From Bimastos eiseni (lineage: Eukaryota > Annelida > Clitellata > Crassiclitellata > Lumbricidae), in NCBI GenBank assembly GCA_959347315.1, contig OY365806.1, forward strand, positions 37,971,439-38,035,438: DNA of 64,000 nucleotides, written 5' to 3'. Each line of letters starts with the position of its first letter. The first letter of the stretch is position 1. The notes under the pieces are model-generated. The model was not told the origin of the DNA and did not search any database. It saw only the letters and a list, made by a program, of their open reading frames with translations. Below are positions 1 through 12,100 of this stretch, in pieces. Made by a program: the position numbers and the translations under genes.

Positions 1-290
1 TTTACACTGCATTATAGTGTGTAAGGTTATAAATGCGCTATATATAGATGCCCAGATAACATACATAATATATACTGTGTATACACATACATCTATACAC
101 CCGTAAATATACGCATGCATACATACACGATACATGGGTACACATACATACATACACACAGAATACATATTAACATGCACAGGGCCTACATACATGTATT
201 ATTGTATGTATGTATGTATGCACAATACATACATGAATACACACATACATGCCTACATTCACAATCACACACACGTACACTTACCAGGGA

Positions 291-445
291 TGTGATCTCG
301 AGACCGCGGTCTTGGTCTCGAATGCATCGGTTTTGGTCTTGGTCCTGGTCTCGGACCATCGGTCTTGGTCTCGAATGCGTCAGTCATGATCTTAAAGGAA
401 CGCTCTTGGGATTGGTCTTAGATATATTTGTCGGTTATTTTCGAT
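291..445. repeat. GGTCTTGGTCTCG short-unit array, copy 1
   Basis: Seen directly: overlapping repeats of the words 'ggtcttggtctcg' and 'tctcggaccatcgg'. The array begins at 'cagggatgtgatctcgagacc', which resembles a transposon end because the other copies finish with the complement-like 'cacgagacc...cactg'. Three further copies of the array lie in this window near 0.94-1.06, 36.9 and 45.6 kb, so it is a dispersed family rather than a local satellite. No coding signal is seen. The 290 bases before it are ACAT/TACA-rich simple sequence. Confidence 0.7.
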
Positions 446-779
446 TATTAGAGACACCGGATGTTTAGGCACAACGCGATTTTTTCGATTTATGGCGTGC
501 TGATCATCTTTTTGTATACACGTCACTCTGGGCAAAAATGCATTTGCAACGGAGCCAGCCATTTCAAAATTTACGGTCACAGAATTAATTTCAAGTTTTT
601 GGAATGATCTAATTATTACGTGGTCGGCTACGTGTAGACACTGTTAACCTACAATTCCGAGGTCCGTGGTACTAGTACACCATTCAAACGGAACGTTAAT
701 CTGGCCTATATATACACTTGTTCAGATGTCTTGAAGTATACTTATCATATACTGTAAGTAATTCCTAGTGTGATATTCT
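446..779. other. AT-rich spacer without recognised features
   Basis: I see no gene, repeat array or structured element here. It separates two copies of the GGTCTTGGTCTCG repeat family. Confidence 0.5.
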
Positions 780-1060
780 CCGGCCGAAGTCAAGGGCTGA
801 ACCCGCAAAAGTTCAAACTGGCCGGTGAAACTGTTTTCTGGACTATTATTAAGATTAGTATTCTTCAGCAATAAAATTAATGTTTTAAGCGTGTTATTCC
901 GTTTTAACGTCTTAATAAACTGAATTGCTTATAAAAAATGAGTATCGGTCTTGCTCTCGGACCATCGATCTCGGTCTTGGTCTCGGACCAACCGGTCTGG
1001 GTATTGGTCTCGGTCTTGGTCTCGAGGTCTTGGTCTCGTGCCCAACACTGGTGTTTTCAT
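780..1060 (+). repeat. dispersed element ending in GGTCTTGGTCTCG array, copy 2
   Basis: A unique part, with 'ggccgaagtcaagggctgaacc' and 'gttttctg' followed by 'cagcaataaaattaatgtt', runs into a GGTCTTGGTCTCG array ending 'gtgcccaacactgg'. The same order with clear sequence similarity recurs at about 45485-45760. The two are therefore full-length copies of one dispersed family of about 280 bp or more. The terminal 'ccaacactg' (reverse 'cagtgttgg') looks like a hAT-type end, but no target duplication was identified. It is probably a non-autonomous DNA transposon. Confidence 0.6.
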
Positions 1061-1861
1061 ACACATGCACATAATGCGCTTGTCACTAACAGTTGAGAGC
1101 GCTTCTGAGTAGCTAGTACTGAAAGAGGCGCTGTATAAATCATCAAATACGATACTATACGGCACTCAAGCACTCAGTAGGCCTATGTACTTAAAGACAA
1201 TCTCCAATCACGATTCAGTAACTAAACCATTCGGAGACAGACTTAAAAGCCCATTAAAGACATTCTTTATTGCGTCGCCAAATTTCTGCATGACCTATTG
1301 TGGGTGAATGTAGAATCTCCAGGTTGCTGCTTGACCATGTGTGACCGCATTAGCCTTTCGATTTCGGCTGTGGTGCAACTTCTGCGCTAACTGAGCAAGC
1401 GTGAAGGATTTTCTGCAGGGATTGCAGCGGGCATTTTATTTCCACTTTTCCAGGTTACTTGGTCAAGCGTCGCCGACTTTCTTCAGGGATTGTCAATAAG
1501 ATAAAAAAATATATGTAACTGGGTCAATCGATTGACCGTGTTTCTGGGGCATCTGCGGTGTAATCGGATTACCTGCCTGCAGCGTATACTGTACGCATAA
1601 ACAGGCCAGCTATCGATTTAGGTTACAGGTACGTAGGTTCAGGCAAATTATGGCGATTTAGCTTATTCCTTCGATGCAGGCCTAAGCAAAGTTTCGTAAG
1701 TTAATTATATGACGCTTAGCCTTCACGAGGACCTTATATGCCACTATGCCCGTTCAAAGATCAGCTCATTAAATAGTTAACAAGGCCCACTCATACGGTC
1801 GCTATGTAAGGCGCGTAACTTAGATTTTAGATCGCTATATGTTCAGTTTGACGTTTTGCAG
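1061..1861. other. upstream region of the BH3-only gene
   Basis: This is non-repetitive sequence before the splice acceptor at 1860-1861 ('gttttgcag'). A first exon or promoter of the BH3-like gene could lie here or left of the window. I could not identify one with confidence. Confidence 0.4.
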
Positions 1862-2707
1862 GCCGTGCAATGCGATTTCGACCTAACTACAAGAAGCAGA
1901 TCAGTCTGCCCGTTGACATCGGACGACCCAACAATCACCAACAGGTCGCCGTTTTGTCTGCCCAAATCAAAGACTCGATGAGACGCACTCAACTGGAACG
2001 GACGCCGAATGAGGATGAAATGAAGAAGGAGAGAGTATTCGTTAAAGAGGAGGACGCTAGGAAAGACTCGCCTTCGAATGAAGAATGCACTCAATTGGGA
2101 TTGCAACTGAGGACAATAGCTGACACTTGGAACAGAACTTATTTAGAAAATGTACGTACACACATCCGCACAACATAATATTGCCTCTCTGCCTAATTCT
2201 GCTTGCAGCCCATCAGTCGGTCGGTCGGTCGGTCGGTCGGTCGGTCGGTCGGTCGGTCGGTCGGTCGGTCGGTCGGTCGGTCGGTCGGTCGGTCGGTCGG
2301 TCGGTCGATCAACCAAAGATTCGTTCAGTCATTAAGTCAGTAGGCTAATCAGGCAGTCCATCAATCAGTGGATCCATTCAAAATCCTCAACCCCATATTT
2401 GCTGACGTCACCGTCCTTTTCTTCATTCTGATTCCTGAGATTAAAATCTTCGTTCTCATTCATTATGAGCTCATCTTTATGTCTGCACTTCTGACATCAC
2501 ATTAACTAGCTGCTAGTGGGAGGTGTCCCAAATCTCTCCATCTAATAGAGGAAGGAGAGGACGATCTGATAACAGGACTTGAGTGTTCAAATTATTCGAT
2601 CTCTAAGAACGTTGTTGTCTAATTAATTTCAGGTCGAATTCCATCGACAGCGCATCCCGCAGCTGGGCGTTATCGTCTTCATTGTCATCTTCCAGATGTG
2701 TGCTTAA
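1862..2707 (+). CDS. BH3-only apoptosis regulator, BIM/BMF-like (two exons seen)
   Basis: Exons 1862-2151 and 2633-2707 join in phase 0 (donor AAT|GTACGT; acceptor tttcag|GTC). From the ATG at 1870 the product is 118 aa. Residues 76-88 read LGLQLRTIADTWN, matching the BH3 pattern: hydrophobic L76, L80, I83 and W87, small A84, the invariant Asp D85 and N88, with Y91 following as in BIM. The 24 residues of exon 2 begin charged and end in a hydrophobic run (LGVIVFIVIF) 4 residues from the stop, as in tail-anchored mitochondrial or ER proteins. BH3-only proteins bind the groove of BCL-2-like survival proteins or activate BAX/BAK. BIM and BMF also have an intron directly after the BH3 helix. The N-terminal 70 residues are polar and probably disordered. 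The acceptor at 1861 leaves GC CGT GCA before ATG, so coding could extend into an unseen upstream exon. The protein is annotated from motif and splice logic only; it could be an unrelated small protein. Confidence 0.68.
2217..2306. repeat. (TCGG)n microsatellite in the intron of the BH3-like gene
   Basis: About 22 nearly perfect TCGG units run here. It lies 65 bases after the donor of the BH3-coding exon. The array gives long open frames (VGRS repeats) that are artefacts. Confidence 0.97.
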
Positions 2708-4819
2708 TGACCCTGCGTGGGTGTTCGAGGACACTGCGTTGGACAGAGACTGCCCAACTGACCGATCCGTCCTTTCGACCAACATTCCACCAGCTTTCGT
2801 TCTACCCTGAATTTTTTTGAAATGTTCGTTCGTTCGTTCATCCTTGTGCACGTTTTACAAGTTTAAGTAATGATTATTTCCCTTTGTTTTTCGATAATGC
2901 TACATCAGCGACTTTTGTGGACGTAGCTAAGTTACATTATATCAAAGCAGGTGTCTTATTTAACTGTTCTAAGTGTGCTCAAAACGGCTCAAATCATCGA
3001 GAAAACTGCCAGACTGTTTGGGTCAGGTCAGCGTTAAGGGTGGCTCATGTTCAGATTACCAGTGCAATAGCATATCACCTTATGGCCGAAGTTCGAATCC
3101 CGGTGCATCAAATGCATGATATATTAACCCAACCTACCCTTATCAAGCGATTTATTCAACGCGCACGTAGGGCCACGAACACGACCGGTAATTGGTCACT
3201 ATACGAGTTTTGGTTTTCACGTGTGTTCTGTTCATTTTGCGACACTTTCCAATGTGGAATCGTTTATTTTTGTAAATCCGTGTTAATTTAATATTTTGAA
3301 TCGGCGGTTTTGCCGACTGCATCTTTTTCACGATCTCAGGACAGTTTCGAAGAATTGTTTTCAGCTGTGTCAAACATTCGATTCGTCATAATTCGCTGCA
3401 CGTTTCTAATAGGTGTTTCAAAAACTGTGACCTTGTGCATGTATATTTTACAGTATTAAGCGCTTTGTTTTCAGGACTGGTACTGTAATACCGTAAAATG
3501 TGTAATTTGGCACTGGATGTACATGTTCTTTATTCAATCTAAAGTTGGAAAATTCTGAGTAAAATGTTATTGCATCTGGAACGTTGACGTTGCTAATGAA
3601 AGAGGAATGACGAAGACCGATAGATAAGTAAGGACACATCACAGTGGCGACGTTCAAAGTACAGGAACGTGAGACATGAGCAGATGTCCAAGTGGGCTGT
3701 TGAGGGTAGTAACAACCGAGGCAGTTGACAGAACATTTACAGAATTATCAAATGCATCTGCCAAGTGCAGTATTTATTACTGCACATGCGAGGTTTATGG
3801 TGATTAAGAAACAAGAAACCTAATAAAACAATTGAGTAGGACTCGATATTACCACATTGTTTGAAATTGAATGCAGTTGAGGGATTATAGTGTGAAGTTA
3901 TTCCAAGACCACTGACCAAGTCTGCAGTAGAATACTTTTAGATGTAGTGCAGTTTAAGAATTGTATATTCAAAAGAACCAAATTTAGTGTGAAATTTAAT
4001 GTTTTAGGTCCATGTAGGGAGTTGATGGTCAGTATTAGTAAAAATTCCACGTTTAATTGCGATCGAAAGATAAGGATGTATCAGAGAATGATGTGGAACT
4101 ACATGTACAGGGAATCATGTTTACTAGACATCTGCAGAGCAAACATTTATCAGAAAAGATTCAGAGTCTAAGGCCAGTAAGAGAAAAAGCATGCCTGCTG
4201 CCCTTGTCCATGGATTAGTCAACTGAAGTAAAGACGACCCCATTGACTACATAGATCTTGAGAACAGCGCTTCCCAATCGCTTACCCGCAAACCCGTGAT
4301 CCCTCAGATGCCGGTCGAGTGAAACAAAAAACATAAATCTTGAAAACTAAAAGCAAACAACACTGGCAAGGGTATATGGATGGCAAATTGGCAATACTGT
4401 CATAGACTTGTCTATGAAATGCATTTAAATGAATTTTAATACATATTTAAGTGAGTGAATTTAAAAAAGATGCAATAGAAAAGTCTTCCTGCTGGTCCAC
4501 CACACTGAAATATGTTGCGAAGCATTGCTTTAGAGTCTTGATTACAGTTACCTGTACACTATTTGACAGTTACTTGCTTCTCTAAGGTTAGTTCATGCAA
4601 ATATCTTAGGATTGGAGGTATATGCACATGTTCAGACTTTGAAAGTACCAAATAAAATTAACTGCACTGAAATACTGGATATGTGACAGTAAAAACAGAA
4701 CCCACAGAGTTGAGCAGAATAGGACAGAATGAACTGCAACAGAAAGGAGGACAGGACATAATTTGTACTACAACACTTGTATAGCTTTGATCTACAATAA
4801 AATAGTTTGAATGCAGTGC

Positions 4820-4901
<82 letters not shown>

Positions 4902-6015
4902 AGCCTCAACAAATGAATTGCAATGAACACAATCTAAAACTAAGGCCCGTTTCATTAATGACAAAGATCACACAGACCGTTCAGACAGCATCTATTCAGT
5001 ACATCTTCGTTAACAAGATGAGAGATACATGAAACAATTGCGAGAATGAATTAAACGTTCGAGTTGTAATGAACAGCAGCACAATTAATTACGATCAAAT
5101 GTTTCAACGTCTGAAGAAATTAGCCTCCATTGTTTTGTGAACATGTTTTCGTCTTCACAAAACCAGTAACAAAACAAGAGAAGACGTATGCCTTTTAACA
5201 ATTTACGAAATAACATACACTCTCTACACGTTACACAAGACCTGATGATCAGATAGATTACCTTTAGTTTAGTTAATGTTACATGTAAGACTTAAAAGCT
5301 GTTGTTGTAAGCCATGACAGATATTCAAGCACTGGACACAAAATCCCAGGTTCTGAATAACGAGTGTTTCAAGAATTAAACTGCATATCTTTACATTGCA
5401 TTTATAACAATCTCTTCCCAGTGATAGATCTCATCTTTAGGGCAGATGCATTTACGGAGACATGGTGGGCTGGGTTTTCTGTAAGATTAGATAACTATCC
5501 ACATGTGCGAATAGTCTGATGTGAATTCTAGGATATTAAGGATCAACTCTACCAAAGAAAATTTGCATTTAACATAGTAAGCTCTTAGCAGTTAATTACA
5601 CAATTTCAATTCGTAATTATAGAACTGATACTTTCCTACATAACTACAAATGCAGACTTGTTATCTAAACCAGATTCCAAGTCTTTACAATGTCAACCAT
5701 GTGTGTATACAAATGTACGCGTATCAGCATTAACATCAATTGTGATGCATCCGTAGCAAATAATCAATCAATTATTAACACACAAGACACTTCCACTCTA
5801 TCAGAGTCTTTGACTAGCTCTTCAAAACCTCTGTTCCTAATTCTAATATGGCCTGTTGAAGTCCAAAAACAACAACAACCAGATTAAGCCAGAATATCTT
5901 AAAACTTTGCCCAGTGACATAAAAGCAGAAGGAAACCAAAAAACTGATTCAACTGCACCATTTCATGAGAAGGCTAAGCCTGAAAAGCCTAAAACCAAAG
6001 ACTAATAATCTAATG
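2708..6015. other. intergenic / 3'-UTR region between two convergent genes
   Basis: The BH3-like gene (+) and XPO1 (-) converge here. It presumably holds the 3' UTR of the first; an AATAAA is present at about 4653. A tRNA-like B box (agttcgaatcc) sits near 3089-3101, which may mark a decayed SINE. A (GA)n tract is listed separately. No further protein-coding signal was recognised. Confidence 0.5.
4821..4899. repeat. (GA)n microsatellite
   Basis: A pure GA dinucleotide run of about 79 bases. It is the source of spurious RE- and SL-repeat frames. Confidence 0.98.
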
Positions 6016-6021
6016 TTTATT
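6016..6021 (-). terminator. candidate polyadenylation signal of XPO1
   Basis: 'tttatt' on the plus strand is AATAAA on the minus strand. It lies about 180 bases after the XPO1 stop codon, a normal 3'-UTR length. Other AT-rich hexamers are nearby, so the exact site used is uncertain. Confidence 0.45.
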
Positions 6022-6199
6022 ATTGAAACTGGACTTGCTAAAACACTGAGCATCACTCACTGGTAATCTATACGCAGATGCAGACGTACGTAACACATAC
6101 AGGCATACAAAAGTTTGGTCTGCTGGAAAAGAGAACGGTTAAAACAAACTCCATCCAGGCCACAACAGTTAATCCGTAATGTCCGTTGTCTCCTCAACA

Positions 6200-9100
6200 T
6201 TAGTCCTGCATCTCCTCTGGAATGTCGTGAGGACCAATGATTCCCGGTACAGTCAGCTGGATACGTCGTTTCTCCTCCTGTGCCTGAACGATTGCTGCCT
6301 CTCGCTCCTCGAGGAAAAGTCCAGTGTTGTCTTCACCAGCAATCTCCTGTTGGAAATAAACATTCAGTTAACATTTTGCCTTAATTGCAACAAGCGAGAT
6401 AAGGTAAACTAATTAATTGTCTAAACGTGCTTATATCAACAATGGTTCACAGGGGCCAACAAAGTGCAAACAAAAGATTTTTTTGGCTTAAGCACAAATA
6501 TGGTAGTATCAATCCAACAATTGCATCCATGCTCGTCATCAATTAATATTATGCAGTGCACTGTATCCCAACCTCTCCTTCAGGAGTAAATCTGCCCCAC
6601 AACACTCTATCTTTGCAACAAATTAATAACTCATGTTGTGTATAAAATAACGCGATGATCTATAGGTATCATGATTCTCAGTCTCAGGTACATAAACAGG
6701 AAACACAAGAGATCCATCCAGAAGGCCTTGCGAAATATACGATTTGTAGACTTCTTATAGAACATTAATACTGACCCTGATCTGCACAAGGAAGTCTCGA
6801 AGATGTTCTTTGAACTGCGGTATGTCTTGATTGAAGCTGAAGAGTCCTTCGATGAAGACCTTGATCTGAAGACTGCAATCAAATCAATCAGCAGATGATC
6901 AACCACACAAAGAAAGAAATCGACGACAAGCAGCTCTTGTCATTCTTTCATTCACGTTTTTATACCATTGTAAGCATTTTTAACTCACCTTATCTTCAGC
7001 CTATTGGCACACACATTTGCACACAGTACAACGTAAAGTTGTTGCAACATGAAGATCAGGACACATGGCCGAGTTGTTTCAAACATCATGCAATAAATAT
7101 TTGAGTAGTAGTGTATCATTAGGTCTTAGCTGGCTCTGGGAGGGATTAATCAATGCCTGAATTAGAGAGAGCACACTAAGTTTTTAGGGTCATGAAATCA
7201 CAATTGGTAGTCTTTCTGTGCAGTAACACATTGAACGACAGCCAAATTATATTGGTTCAAATGGTCCAATATAATTTGGCCAATAATTTGGCCCAACATA
7301 ACTGTCATTGGCAAATATATAAAATGCATGAGATGTATGGCAAATTCCATACTGAGAATGTAATGTTTTGACATTGCTTTTTAACTACAAAGCTCAACTA
7401 AAAATAAGTTTCAATATTTCAATACTCTAATGACAAGCGAGTACTAAAATGTATGGGAAACCAATGCAGCTGGAAGTTAAAGTTGATTAAGTCAGCATTT
7501 GCACTCACATCGATAAAAAAATTCAATCAACTGGCATCCCAACCTAAAACAATCCAGCTGCATATCCTCTCAGCTGTGATTTTGTCAATGTTGCCATAGC
7601 ACAACTTAGATTACAATTGATTCCTCAACTGAAGAGTTGTGCGTTAATAAATAATTAACATCACCCAAAGTATAATGTACTTACTCGTTAAGGTGTGGAA
7701 ATGCTGCCTTGAGGAGATTAACTAAGAATTCTTGAACATATATCATGTTCTGCATGGCGGTGATGTTTGGACCAAGAGGAACGGTTACTTTGTTCATTTC
7801 CACCAGACTGAACATGTATGCGAGAATAGTGGCATGCATCAGTAGACCTAAAAACATTGCATGCAACAACCATAAAATGAAAGCCCATCAATAGAAAACA
7901 GTGATTGGCATACAAAGAAACAAAACAAAAATAAAATCATAATCAAATGAATAAATTTTAGCTAAAAGCAAATGATAATTGCAATCAACATAAAATAATG
8001 TGTCGCAGCAAAAAGTAAATGTTGCTTGCATTAAGTTTTTGTAATAAAATAAATGGTATTAGCTTGTCCTGCATGAATATCAAAATTGTACTTCTATGCA
8101 AAATCCCATCTTGGGCCTTTTGTTAGCAACATCTCATGAAACAAATTTATAAAGAGTGCAAGTATGCCAACTTCAAGCAATCAATCAATCCACGAAACTT
8201 AATATAGCGCCTCTTGAAGAATTCTACTCAGAGGCACTCCCGGTCCAACCTCGGTCAAATAAGACAGTTTTCAGAGTGGAATAAAAATAGGGTAGAGAGT
8301 TCTTAGTTAAGAGTCAAAGATCCAATGGGAGGCTATTCTAAGCAGTTGGGCCCACAACTGAAAAAGCACAACACTGCATTGTATTGGTCCTACCGTCCTA
8401 GTGAAAGGGACATGAAGAAGACCCTGTGAGGCAGAGTGCAGCGTCCTGCTAGCATTTCTACTACCGGCAACAGGACAGCAAAGCTCCCTAAGGTAAGTAG
8501 GTGCTGCACCACAAAGGCAGCGCCAGACAAGGAAAGAAATCCGAAATGCAACTTCACCAAAGCACACTGCCTTTCGTAAAAGCAAGTTCTATTATCATTC
8601 ACCAAATAGCACCAAAAATCCACATAAAATACATACAGCTGGACAATTGTAAGATTATTTCAGTAAATGTATATAACGAACCTGCGCTGTGAGAGCTGTC
8701 TGTAACGACAGAGAAGATGTGTTGCAAGATATCAGTGTAGTACGTCTGGTAGAAGCTTTGTGCCGCATTGTCCATCTGTGCAACGTTCTGCAGCATCTGG
8801 TACAAGATGCTGAGACCAGTGTCTGCGACGTTTCGCATTGTGTGCTTGAATCCCCAGATGACAGAGTCAAGTACGAGTTTAAACTGCGCTGGTGGAATCG
8901 CTAAGAAAGCTAACACAAAACCACAAATAACTGTGTAAACTAAAGTGCAACAATGCATACAACTGTGTCAGATGGAAAATAAACCCCATTAAGATTCTTT
9001 TCATGGGTTGAGGCATTGGAAGTACACGGCCATCTCCATATGTCCAACCTTGGAAATACAAGACTTAAAAAGTGGTGGCCAGATCAAGAAAATGCTCCCT

Positions 9101-12100
9101 CAAGTTAGTACATTGAATGCCAAAGTATTATATAAACCACCGGGCACATGTCCATAAAACGATACTTAAAAATTTACATTTTCCCACTTATTTGCAGCAT
9201 TAATAAGCTAAAAACAAATGATTGGTTTTTAGTTTATCCAGAAAACTACTGATGTGCTATATGCATCCATACTTTATATTTGGATTCACACACTGCAGAA
9301 TACATAAGATTTCAACTGGCGACTAACTGTGCCTCAAATTCGAATTTATGTGACCTTGCACGTGTAAATTTTTTTTAATAATATGGACACCCAAGGCTCA
9401 ACATTTACATAACATCAATGGTCTGTGAACAGCATACAGTTATCACCAGCACCTGGCTGATATTACAGTGCATGCAATATCTCCAAGGCTTTCATAGTTC
9501 TTTCCCAATCAAGCATTGGTTTGATTTGACACTTTAGTTCCTCCTGCAATATAGAGACACTTACAGCTGAAACAGTTCGAGTTGACGGCTTGGAGAAGCA
9601 GGAAAAAGTATGTCCGGTGTTCTGGAAATTCTTCAAAGTTCTGCAAAAAAGTTATCCAAAGTAACAATAAAGTCAATACTTAAGCACTTACTTCCATAAA
9701 AATAAAGAAGGCATGGCACTTACAATTGGACAATGTTTTGTGTTCAATGCTATATATTAATAGTACACAATACAAAAAAAACTCAATTAGGAAAATCAAA
9801 TAATTTAATTCAGCTCAGGTAAATAGGTACGTGACCTCCACGTATACCAACCCTTATCTAGCTTTGTCAGTTTTGAAAACTATCCCATAACCATTCAGTA
9901 AAAGCGGGGTTATTCAAGATCAGTTTAACCAAAATCTCTCTCACATTACTAATACAAACAATTAAGAACATGATCTCACAAGAAATCTATTCGAACCCAA
10001 AAAATTGGAAATGCTTGTTATTTTACAAGATATCTTAAAATCAACAAATTTCCTTTACTCATTCAAATAACTTGTCTCCTGATCAAGCATAGAAATATGA
10101 ATTGTCTTAATCCTTTAATGATGAGATATATTGTTTTCCCAGTAGCTTTCAATACACACTCATCTCGTAGAGGGTAAAAAAGAGCAGTTCTTTACCTTGT
10201 TGATCATGTCGAGTGTGCACTCAAAAACTGCATCAAATATCTGCGGTATGTTTTTCGTAATGTGACCCTAAGGATAGAAAGATAGCATCAAAACCAACTC
10301 CTTAATTGACAAGTAATGAGACAAACAAGGAAGCAAATAACACAATACAAAGTGCAAAATGTCACATTTTTAACTATGACAATACTAGTTCCAAAAATAC
10401 AACCAATGAACTCACTGCATATGGTATGTCAATCTGTTTTAAAAAACAAAGATATATAAGCAATAAAAACAATGATATGTTAAACTAGTTCCAATGCCTT
10501 TAAAAAGAAATTCTCTGAACAATGATCTAGAACCAAACTATAAACAATAGACAAGGACTATGGTAAATTACAATAAGCTTCGTAAGCTCCAAAAGGATGG
10601 ATGGCCAAGTAGTTACCAGATGACATGCTATTTCATGGGCAGTCTAACAAGCAAGCACTAACCTGATGGCGTTAAATCATACAATGTATGTTAGTACTTC
10701 ACTCACAAAGTCAAGCAGTAATCCACAACAAGTACATGAATCATCAAAAAATATAATCAAAACAGCATTACTAGATTAGGCATAATCATTTAAAATGACC
10801 ATTGAGTAATAATGATTATCAATTTCTGATCATCTTTCATAATATTTACCCCATTCAATGTCTATTCACCACATGAAACAAATGCAGGTATTAGAAAGTA
10901 AAAAACAAGACAAACCTCCAACTTGTTGATGATAGTCGCCATTGTACTCAGGACTTCTGGCTCACGGGCAGTTGGTACGTTTCGTTGGTAGTCCAGAAGA
11001 ACCGCATCAAGCAAAGGAGGGACAAAGTTCTCAGCAACCTATGTACATAACAACAAAACATTCAAACAATCCACAGAAACCAAATGGGAAAAACTTCCTA
11101 AAATTAAGGCAGCAAAAATCAAGGCATGGCAGGATGAATCACTGTATAGGCCTCCATCAGTATACATACTCAGTGGCTTAACAATTAACCTAAAGCAACA
11201 CAATTTCAAGACAACCCTTGAAATGGGTAACATGAATAAAAAAATTATCAAAATATTTCACACCAGAATTCAGTGTTAAAAGGCACAAGCACTGGAAACA
11301 TCAATCACATGATACAAGCTGCACAGTTCAAAACACTAATAACATTTGTTTGAAAGACACAAATCAAACACGGCACAAATCAAATCAGGCCATAGCATAT
11401 AACTTACCACTTGAGGATCATTTGACCTGCTGACCCAGCCTGATATGAGTTTAAGCGTCTCTTTTTTAACGCCCCGCATGCTTTTGATCAGCGGCTGTTT
11501 TGTCACGTTCTCACCGTTGGCAGCAATGGCTCCCGACACATTTTCGCTCATAACTTTGTAGACATTCAGCATGTCCAAATAGATCCGACCGAGCTGCAAA
11601 TATACATACTCAAACATCAGACAGAATACACAACCTTAGCATGAAACATCAAATTGATATAAAATGAGCAAGATAAATTTATTATTTACTACCTTCAACA
11701 AGATTAGACTTTCACTTAGGTCAACAAAATACAGATAATTAAAAATTGTGATGTGAACTTGCCATGTACAAGTCTTAACCAACTGTCTTAGAAGCCTCAT
11801 ACTTTATTTAAAAACAGTATTACAATAGCTAAAAAAACACAACAGAAGCCAAACAACAGAGTAACAACCAACAAAACAATGTGTGACATGGTGGCCAATT
11901 CGCTAGAGTGGTCGACCCGTAACGCTCAGTGTGCGCTGAGTGGGCGGGTTTGACCCTCGTCCTTGAGCAAGTACTTCGCACACAATAGCTCTGCAATACA
12001 ACTGCAATTGCGCCGTCGAAGCGAGTGTGCACTTCTGAGCAAAAAATGTTGGAAGAAGGGTGATATAAAATTTCAGAATAAATAAATATGACAGCAGTTA

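Noticed and set aside
2127..2348. Open frames with VGRS repeats
   Set aside because: Translation of the (TCGG)n microsatellite.
2884..3291. 135-codon plus-strand open frame after the BH3-like gene
   Set aside because: No recognisable motif, and it spans a tRNA-like B box; more likely 3' UTR or repeat sequence.
4632..5032. Open frames with SLSLSL and RERERE runs on both strands
   Set aside because: Translation of the (GA)n microsatellite.
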